From Oscillochloris sp. ZM17-4 (lineage in GTDB: Bacteria > Chloroflexota > Chloroflexia > Chloroflexales > Chloroflexaceae): a stretch of 56,557 nucleotides of DNA. Below, in pieces: positions 51,101-56,557 of this stretch. The notes under the pieces were generated by a model that was given only the letters and a program-made list of their open reading frames with translations, did not search any database and was not told the DNA's origin. Positions within the stretch are counted from its first letter, which is position 1, and each line of letters begins with the position of its first letter. The stretch is from the NCBI RefSeq assembly GCF_019599295.1, contig NZ_JAIEWN010000032.1, forward strand, positions 10,640-67,196. Direction: 5' to 3'. The position numbers and the translations under genes were made by a program.

Positions 51101-51732
51101 TGTGTGTCACGCGCACTGGCGGATTCATCTGCGCCAAGTCGGTGACACGTTTCCTCAACTGGGTACGCCGACTTCCCGTAGGGAGAACGACATACCACCC
51201 TCAGCCCTACCCCACTCGCTTCGGCGCTCCGCTCACTCCGGTCGCCCGGCCATCCGGGCTCCGCACTACGCAGGCTTCGTGCTCCGCCCTCCTGTCCGTT
51301 CTCCCGCCGCTCCGCTTCGGCCTCGCTCGACGTGGGTGTCGCTCGTGCTGATGATCGCTGACCGCGCAGATGATCAGCGCAGCCGCACTGCGCGGGTGAT
51401 GCGCAGCCGAGCTGACGAGGCCGATCCCGCGAGACTTCGAGGAAGCGATTACCTGCGAGGGAGGGTAAAACCCTAGAAGAATCTCTGCGGGAACGCCGCG
51501 CCAGGACGCGGGAAATCGCCCATGCCTGGGAAGTGCAACCGGCATCAAAATGGCGTGAATCGTGGACGAATCCGGCGGGTTATCCTGCGGGCGATCCGAC
51601 GACCAGTGCTCACGCACGGTGCGACCCTGCGGGCAATCATTCCGCTGCCTTGTCTGCATTGACCCCGCCGTCTCACCGTGCAACCTGCCTGCGACCACTC
51701 TGCCACGCAGTCTGAGCGCATCAGGCATGAGC
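51101..51732. other. Gene-free region rich in inverted repeats
   Basis: No frame here looks coding. The stretch 51215-51330 is built of repeated GCTCCG/CGGC motifs, including GCCCGGCCATCCGGGC at 51243-51258. The stretch 51345-51530 has several short stems such as GATGATC/GATCATC-type and GCGCGG/CCGCGC pairs. It could be a transfer origin, a structured RNA or a single-strand initiation site. None can be shown from the sequence alone. Confidence 0.4.
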
Positions 51733-51782
51733 CAACATCGAGCGAGGGGGGGGCGCATGCGCCCCCCCCTCGCTCGATGTTG
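51733..51782. repeat. Perfect 50-bp palindrome
   Basis: Two 25-bp arms meet at GCATGC (centre between 51757 and 51758) with no mismatch and no spacer. They run outward through an eight-base G/C run to CGAGCGATGTTG. It begins 30 bp past the stop of the wHTH gene, so it may be a bidirectional terminator, but spacerless palindromes of this size are rare. Confidence 0.9.
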
Positions 51783-51812
51783 ATGCAAATGTTCGCATGA
51801 AACTGCGGGTTT

Positions 51813-52970
51813 CTATCCGACGTTGAGGGGGACGGCAGCGTTGCTCTGGATCTTCATCTGCAAGGTATCGATGTCGCTGGCCACAGGCGGCACCCATGCG
51901 GCGGTCGCCACCGCCCACTGGTCGAGGGGGCCAAACAGGGAGGCCAGCAGCGGGGTGCGCCCTATCGTCTTCCCCGTCTGGGGCCGCTGGTTGACCGCGA
52001 GGTAGTCGCCCCACATCACCCCATGCTCCGGGTGGACGGTCTTAACGAAGTGCGAGAAGAGCGCCCAGCCGTCATGCCAGGTATCCCATGCCCCAAGCCA
52101 GCAGGTGATCAGCTCGTTAAGGCGCGCATTCCGCTCATCGTAGGCCGCAATGATCACGGGGATGATCGCCGGGGTGACGCTCGAATCGACGCCGGCATGC
52201 GCCGCGAGCTGCGTGACCAGCGGGCGGGCGACCGGCGAGCCGAAGAGGGTGTGGTACCCATTGGCCGCTGCGATCCGCCGATACATCACCGCATGGTCAA
52301 AGAACCAGCGGTCGCTCCGTCCGGCGTGGTCAATGTCGAGGCCGTACCGCACGATCACCTGGCGCGGGGCGTGGCTGCGGATCGGCGACCAGGCGATCAT
52401 CGGCCCCGTCGTCGGGCTGGCGGCGCTGCTGCGGTCAAACACCAGCTCAATCAGCGCCCCGATGGTCTGCAAGATGGAGCCATCGGTGCTGCGGATCACA
52501 TACTCGCGCTGGATATTGGCCCCCACGAAGGACGGGTGGCGACGGGCCTGCTCAAGCAGCGAGCCGATCCAGTCGGCGTAGTACAGGTCGATGCTGACCG
52601 CCGATGCCTCCACCGCCTTCGCGGCGTTCGCGGCCCGGTAGGCCATCATCTCATAGGGGAACGGGCCACCGGAGATCTCCATAGGCTTGATGCGCTTGTA
52701 GCCACGCTCTGTCAGGCCGTAGACGGTGGGTGCCTTGCCGACCGGACGCCCTTTCGGGTCGCGGTGTGGACTGGGGATGGTTGTCTCCCAAATCAGACCC
52801 GCCTTGACCATGCGGCGCAACATGCGAGTTCGGGTGCTGGGGTTGACCGTTGGACAAATAAGCTCCTGGATCGTATGTCCATGGCAGAGGCGCACCCGAG
52901 CGAGAAGACGCAGGAGATCAACCTCGCGTTGCTCCAGCGTTGTATCTAATGAGATCGGGATGATCGGCAT
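51813..52970 (-). CDS. Replication-relaxation (Replic_Relax)-like winged-helix protein
   Basis: The 385-residue protein opens with a winged helix (LDTTLEQREVDLLRLLARVRLCHGHTIQEL, RTRMLRRMVKAGLIWET, APTVYGLTERGYKRI), the pattern of the Replic_Relax family found on actinobacterial and other plasmids. An alpha/beta part follows (about 115-260), ending in a helical tail. The ATG at 52970 has AAGGAG eleven bases upstream; the frame stays open to 53342, but that part overlaps the recombinase remnant and is not coding. Likely works with the DNA-transfer ATPase nearby. Family call is by pattern. Confidence 0.75.
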   Translation of the reverse strand: MPIIPISLDTTLEQREVDLLRLLARVRLCHGHTIQELICPTVNPSTRTRMLRRMVKAGLIWETTIPSPHRDPKGRPVGKAPTVYGLTERGYKRIKPMEISGGPFPYEMMAYRAANAAKAVEASAVSIDLYYADWIGSLLEQARRHPSFVGANIQREYVIRSTDGSILQTIGALIELVFDRSSAASPTTGPMIAWSPIRSHAPRQVIVRYGLDIDHAGRSDRWFFDHAVMYRRIAAANGYHTLFGSPVARPLVTQLAAHAGVDSSVTPAIIPVIIAAYDERNARLNELITCWLGAWDTWHDGWALFSHFVKTVHPEHGVMWGDYLAVNQRPQTGKTIGRTPLLASLFGPLDQWAVATAAWVPPVASDIDTLQMKIQSNAAVPLNVG

Positions 52971-53049
52971 GGTGCGATGCTCCTTCTGTTTGGCGTGAGT
53001 CTGCATCCAGCATACCCACACGATGCAACGGAATCGGCTCGCAAACGAC

Positions 53050-53602
53050 GGGTCGTTCCAGACCGGCAGCGCACCGGCAGCGTGGTGGTGCCCAATACGT
53101 GCATCGGTCGCCGCGACTGGGCGCTGCTCCTGCTGGGCTTCGCCGGAGCGCTGCGGCGAAGTGAACTGGTTGGCCTGGAGGTGCGCGATGCGCAGTTTAT
53201 TCCGGATGGGCTGGTGCTCACACTGCGCCGTTCCAAAACCGACCAGGAGGGGCAGGGAATGATCAAGGCATCGCCTACGGCTCGAACCCGACGACCTGCC
53301 CTGTCCGGGTGCTTCGATCCTGGCTGGAGACTGTGCAGCCACGGACGGGTGCAGCTGCGCGGGCTTGATGGGCGCGATGTCGCGCGTATCGTGAAACAGA
53401 CCGCACAGGCGGCGGGTTTTGACCCGGCAGGATTAGCGGCCACAGCCTACGGGCTGTGGCCGCAACTGCCGCAGCCGCAGCCGGGGTCAGCGAGCGGGCG
53501 ATCATGGAGCAGACCGGACACAAGAGTTTGGTCGTGTTGCGGCGCTACATCCGCAAGGGGTCGCTCTTCCGCGACAACGCCTCGGCCCAGGTTGGCCTCT
53601 AG
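53050..53602 (+). pseudogene. Decayed tyrosine recombinase (integrase) fragment
   Basis: The catalytic half can be read across at least three frameshifts. Frame one gives RDWALLLLGFAGALRRSELVGLEV with the first catalytic Arg and LRRSKTDQEGQG. Frame two gives GIAYGSNPTTCPVRVLRSWL from about 53263. Frame one returns with DGRDVARIVKQTAQAAGFDP. Frame two then gives GHSLRAV (HxxR box), MEQTGHKSLVVLRRYIRKG with the Tyr, ending at 53600-53602. The DNA-binding N-terminal domain is missing. It shows that the element or a neighbour once integrated by site-specific recombination. Confidence 0.85.
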
Positions 53603-53640
53603 CGCGGCGTTGTCGCTCCCGGCGGATCGCTTCAGTGAGC

Positions 53641-53678
53641 TGAGTTGTGAGCAAATGACAATTTTCGCTCACAACTCA
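53641..53678. repeat. 12-bp inverted repeat with GTTGTGAGC half-sites (copy 1)
   Basis: TGAGTTGTGAGC and its exact complement flank 14 bp. The right arm contains the stop codon of the small gene at 53669-54181. A related palindrome lies before that gene's start. Confidence 0.8.
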
Positions 53679-54181
53679 GGCGCATCATTGATGATAATCG
53701 ATGGAAATGCAAGCGCCGTATCCATTTCGGCAGGGCGGCTCTTCCCAAGGTACTGCGTTTGGATACGTCTATCAGGATCACGCCAGCGAAAGTAATAGTA
53801 TGGCCCGTACGTCTTCGGCGTGATCTCCGCATCGTCGGCCTGACTCGCCTCCGTTCGCGGGAGCTGGCGAGGCTGGCGGGCAATCGTTCGTTCCTCAAAC
53901 CAGCCCCGTCCGGTCTTGCGCCATGCGCGAATCTGATCGCCAAGCTTGCCCACGATATGCTGCAACTCTCCCCTGATCGGGGGATCATCGTTGCGCAGCA
54001 GGGCGGCAGCGAATTGAATCGCGGCTTCCGCCGCGCGCAGCCGTGCGAGCGCAGCGGCCTCTGCCCGTGCGGTCATCCCAGCTTCGGTATCAGTCCAGTC
54101 GGTGGGGGGCATCGTTTGAGCGAGTCGGTGAAGGGCGGCCTGAAGGGTGGTCAGCGTGGGACGGATGGTGTCTGTTGGCAT
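53669..54181 (-). CDS. Small protein with GPYYYFRW...YLGK motif
   Basis: The 170-residue protein is helical for 120 residues (LQAALHRLAQTM, ARAEAAALARLRAAEAAIQFAAALL) and then has KTYGPYYYFRWRDPDRRIQTQYLGK. This last motif is known from short proteins of the DUF6788 type, often encoded next to recombinases and on mobile elements; their role is not known to me. The ATG at 54181 follows AAAGGTG; the frame open to 54322 crosses the operator and is not used. It is likely repressed through the palindrome at 54201-54236. Confidence 0.7.
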   Translation of the reverse strand: MPTDTIRPTLTTLQAALHRLAQTMPPTDWTDTEAGMTARAEAAALARLRAAEAAIQFAAALLRNDDPPIRGELQHIVGKLGDQIRAWRKTGRGWFEERTIARQPRQLPRTEASQADDAEITPKTYGPYYYFRWRDPDRRIQTQYLGKSRPAEMDTALAFPSIIINDAPEL

Positions 54182-54200
54182 CGGTACACCTTTCTGGAAT

Positions 54201-54236
54201 GTGTTGTGAGCAATTAACATAGTTTGCTCACAACAC
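54201..54236. promoter_or_regulatory. 12-bp inverted repeat with GTTGTGAGC half-sites (copy 2), operator
   Basis: GTGTTGTGAGCA and its exact complement flank 12 bp. It lies between the start codon at 54181 and the -10 box at 54245-54250, where a bound repressor would block transcription. Confidence 0.7.
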
Positions 54237-54244
54237 ACGTAACG

Positions 54245-54253
54245 AGTATACCA
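54245..54253 (-). promoter_or_regulatory. Extended -10 promoter TGGTATACT
   Basis: On the minus strand TATACT (54245-54250) is preceded by TGG, giving a likely start point near 54238, inside or next to the palindrome. No clear -35 box is visible, which is acceptable for an extended -10 promoter. Confidence 0.5.
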
Positions 54254-54358
54254 CATCCGATTTTTCTCTGCATTGCCGTATCGAGAAGGCGCGGCTTCGC
54301 CGGGGTGATCCGACGAAGCCATCAGGTGGGAGAGAGCGATACGTTGCCTGTGCCCGTG

Positions 54359-55303
54359 CTACCGATCCACGAGGCGATAGGCACCACGTCCGGCCCGCTC
54401 AATCGCACCAGCCTCACATGCTTCTTGAAGTAGCCGATGTGCGGTGGTTTCGCCGCAGCCGAGCCGCTGGCGTACGGTGCTGGGGCTAATGATCTCGTCT
54501 GCGGTAAGCGTGCTGATCAGGGCCACAACGGTGTGGGTCACGGTGCGGCCTCTGGTGATTGCGGGCATCGATAGCGGCTCAGTGGTAAGGGTGGGGGAAG
54601 CTTCAGAAATTGGTGCTGCTGCGGAATAGCTGGCATCGGCGGGTGTGTGCGGAGTGCTAGTCGCTGCCTGCTGTATGACGACCCCCCGCAGCATCTCGAC
54701 CTCGACTAAGAGGCTGAGCCTCGCTACGTCGGCCACCTGTCGCGCACGTTCCAATGCCGCGATACTCACGGGTACCAGCAAGCCAAGCAGGATGGCCCCC
54801 AGCAGCGACAGCGCCGGGGTGATCGCCTGCACCTGCGTCGGCAGCCCCGGCGTGTAGCTCAGCACGAACAGGCTGTTCAGCGCGGCGGTGAGTAGATAGA
54901 AGAACCAGACGCTCACGGCGCCCTGGCCGCCCAGGCGGGCGTACTGGGCGGCTGAGCGTGTCGCCACGAGGTAGAGCGCGGTGGCGTCCACGCTGATGGT
55001 TAGCAGGGCCGCCGAGAGCCAGTGTGTCCAGGCCGGCAGGAGCAGCGCGGGTACACCTTCGGGCGCGATGCGCGCAATCTGGTGCCAGAGATGTAGGAAT
55101 GAGACCACGAGGACGCTGATCAGCAACGGGCGTGCCCAGCCAACCAAACGCTCGGTGGCGTGGAGGGCATCGGCCTTGGCGCGGAGCAGACCGCGCTGCC
55201 GAGCGGCCTGCGCCTCGGGGCGTTCCAGCAGGGCGGGGTCAATACTGAGCTGCGCAGTGAGCGGGATGGGCGTGGTCGCTCGCTCGCGGATGGTGATCGC
55301 CAT
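54359..55303 (-). CDS. Four-helix membrane protein with C-terminal winged helix (paralogue of 33626-34567)
   Basis: The 314-residue protein shares its first 48 residues almost exactly with the protein encoded at 33626-34567 (MAITIRERATTP, LSIDPALLERPEAQAARQRGLLRAKADAL). Four membrane helices follow (about 55-190), then LSLLVEVEMLRGVV, a linker and a winged helix (ISPSTVRQRLGCGETTAHRLLQEACEAGAIERAGRGAYRLV). GAGGAG precedes the ATG. It lies 6 bp after the ATPase gene, so it may anchor that ATPase or DNA at the membrane during transfer or partition. No known family recognised. Confidence 0.82.
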   Translation of the reverse strand: MAITIRERATTPIPLTAQLSIDPALLERPEAQAARQRGLLRAKADALHATERLVGWARPLLISVLVVSFLHLWHQIARIAPEGVPALLLPAWTHWLSAALLTISVDATALYLVATRSAAQYARLGGQGAVSVWFFYLLTAALNSLFVLSYTPGLPTQVQAITPALSLLGAILLGLLVPVSIAALERARQVADVARLSLLVEVEMLRGVVIQQAATSTPHTPADASYSAAAPISEASPTLTTEPLSMPAITRGRTVTHTVVALISTLTADEIISPSTVRQRLGCGETTAHRLLQEACEAGAIERAGRGAYRLVDR

Positions 55304-55309
55304 AGGTCG

Positions 55310-56557
55310 TTAGCTCCTCCCGTTCAAGATATCATCCTCGATTTGGCGCACCAGCTGTCCCAGAACGTTATTATCGCCCTTGACCACATCGCGGATCTGC
55401 GAGACCGTCCAGCCCTGCCGCACGAGGGCGCGTACGAGATCCTCGCGGCTGCGGCTCTGGGCTGGGGTGACGAGCCGGTCTGTCTGTTCGTCTGCCTGCA
55501 CGGTCTGACGTTGCTCCGGTGGCGCATCAAGCGGTTTGTCTGCCTGTCTGGCTGTCTGGGCAGTGGGTATCCGTACGGTGGTGGATTCCGGTTGGTCGAT
55601 CCCGCGCAGGTCGAGCAGCCGACGCGCGCCGGTCACCGGGGAGACGGCGACGACGACCAGCGGGAAGGTGCCGCCCTCGGGGGTGCGGCCCAGCGGCAGG
55701 CTGCGCGCCAGCTCGGGGAGATCCCGCAGCTCGCGGCCTACGAATGCGCCGCAGTAGATAATCCAGTCAAACGAGGACCGAAACGCCACCGTGTCGCCCT
55801 TGGAGCCCAGGCTCTCGGCGGTGTCGCCGTGGGCGCAGCCGATGAAGCTGATGCCAAACTTGCGGCCCTCTTTGAGCAGGCGGATCATCAGCCGCCCTGG
55901 CGAGTCCTGGTCTTTGCCGACGACGATCTCTGAGGTCACCGAGCCCCACTCGTCGGAGGCCAGAGTGAAGGGGGCGAAGCGTGCCCCGGCGTCAGCGTTG
56001 AGCGCCTGCGCTCGCTTGGTCAGCTCGTCCTCGCCGCGCAGCAGGGCGGCGTAGATCGTGGCGAAGTCGCGCCCGCCGCCTAATACCTTCGCATTGCTTG
56101 GCCACTTGCCGGGGTGGCTATGCGGGTCGAGCACGTAGCAGCGGCGCTGACGCTGGGCCAGGAGAGCCTGGAGCAGCGTGGTCTTGCCGCTGCCCCGGTT
56201 ACCGACGATGAGCAGGTTGTCGCCAACGGCCAGCTCAGCAACCGTGATTGCCGGTAGGGCGAGTGCATCGCCGCCCGTCTCGGCGAGCGGGTCGCCCCAA
56301 TCGGGCAGGGCGCGGCTCGCGCCAGTGGCGTCACTCTCGCGCCAGGGCGCGGTGAGTTGGTGCCACTGCTGGCGGGCCGTTGCGGCGCTGTTGGCGATGG
56401 CACGGCGCTGGGCGACGGGGAGCAGCCGTGTGCCGGTGGCCAGCCAGCCGGGCTGGGCCTGGACGATCAGGTAGGCGAACCAGATAGTCGGGATGATGCC
56501 CCACGGCCCGGCGAAAAACCAGGTGGCGGCCATCAGCAGGGCCACGCCGAACTCGCG
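55310..56557 (-). CDS. FtsK/TraB-like membrane DNA-translocase ATPase (5' end outside window)
   Basis: The frame is open to the window edge, so the true start is probably beyond 56557 (a GTG at 56545 exists). An N-terminal membrane stretch (LLMAATWFFAGPWGIIPTIWFAYLIV) is followed by a RecA-like ATPase with LLIVGNRGSGKTTLLQALL, YVLDPHSHPGKWP and FTLASDEWGSV as Walker B. The C-terminus has a short HTH-like part (LVRALVRQGWTVSQIRDVVKGDNNVLGQLVRQIE). It resembles conjugative single-protein DNA pumps and plasmid translocases. It forms an operon with the membrane/wHTH gene. Confidence 0.82.
   Translation of the reverse strand, partial: REFGVALLMAATWFFAGPWGIIPTIWFAYLIVQAQPGWLATGTRLLPVAQRRAIANSAATARQQWHQLTAPWRESDATGASRALPDWGDPLAETGGDALALPAITVAELAVGDNLLIVGNRGSGKTTLLQALLAQRQRRCYVLDPHSHPGKWPSNAKVLGGGRDFATIYAALLRGEDELTKRAQALNADAGARFAPFTLASDEWGSVTSEIVVGKDQDSPGRLMIRLLKEGRKFGISFIGCAHGDTAESLGSKGDTVAFRSSFDWIIYCGAFVGRELRDLPELARSLPLGRTPEGGTFPLVVVAVSPVTGARRLLDLRGIDQPESTTVRIPTAQTARQADKPLDAPPEQRQTVQADEQTDRLVTPAQSRSREDLVRALVRQGWTVSQIRDVVKGDNNVLGQLVRQIEDDILNGRS

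Noticed and set aside
51101-51732. IscB-type omega RNA (HEARO) or group II intron
   Set aside because: No IscB or reverse-transcriptase gene follows and no domain V-like hairpin was found by eye.
51207-51788. 193-codon minus-strand open frame across the structured region
   Set aside because: It begins inside the perfect palindrome, has a basic, Pro/Ser-rich translation without structure and no ribosome site.

Overview
The window is GC-rich bacterial DNA. Its gene families point to Chloroflexota, probably the Chloroflexales/Herpetosiphonales side: an actinobacterial-type ESX apparatus joined to VWA-TM-FHA proteins, TPR-CHAT proteins and NB-ARC/TPR receptors. No rRNA or tRNA gene was found and no marker gene fixes the taxonomy, so this is inference. 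The replication, partition and transfer genes of the right half suggest a plasmid, or an integrated plasmid or conjugative element.

1-19.2 kb, minus strand: one long locus for an ESX-like (type VII) secretion system. In transcription order it holds a small MerR/excisionase-type HTH protein, four small WXG100-like proteins, a zinc-ribbon pseudokinase with a C-terminal membrane segment, a 2,896-residue EccC/FtsK translocase with seven P-loop modules, a ubiquitin-like/FHA protein, two membrane proteins that carry extracytoplasmic VWA-type domains and cytoplasmic FHA domains, a membrane Ser/Thr kinase and a PP2C phosphatase cut off by the window edge. The kinase, the phosphatase and three FHA readers suggest secretion controlled by phosphorylation.

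19.2-24.7 kb, plus strand: a regulatory region with CTCTTGCAAGAG-like inverted repeats, then a sigma-70 family factor, a perfect 22-bp hairpin, a zinc-finger (zf-HC2-like) putative anti-sigma factor containing a G10 tract, and a TPR-CHAT protein with an intact Cys/His dyad. This looks like a protease-controlled sigma switch.

24.7-33.6 kb, minus strand: a replicon core. It has ParA/ParB with two GC-rich palindromes upstream, an Xre regulator and a P22-AR/ORF6C antirepressor with three operator-like palindromes, DnaB helicase, a putative replication accessory protein, an array of about six 43-bp iterons with GTTAAAC boxes (31.50-31.79 kb), and a 582-residue protein with a C-terminal Xre domain that is a Rep candidate.

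33.6-50.3 kb, minus strand: a defence island. In transcription order it contains an NB-ARC/TPR receptor, an Mrr nuclease, a truncated nuclease-like gene, a PLD-SNF2 helicase, an N6-adenine methyltransferase, an OLD-type ATPase-TOPRIM protein, a PD-(D/E)XK-like protein, and a DUF262 (GmrSD) protein whose HNH end is cut off and joined in frame to a four-helix membrane/winged-helix protein.

50.3-56.6 kb: a small membrane protein, about 700 bp of structured noncoding DNA ending in a perfect 50-bp palindrome, a replication-relaxation-type wHTH protein, a decayed tyrosine recombinase, a small gene between paired palindromes, a paralogue of the membrane/winged-helix protein, and an FtsK/TraB-like ATPase that runs off the window.
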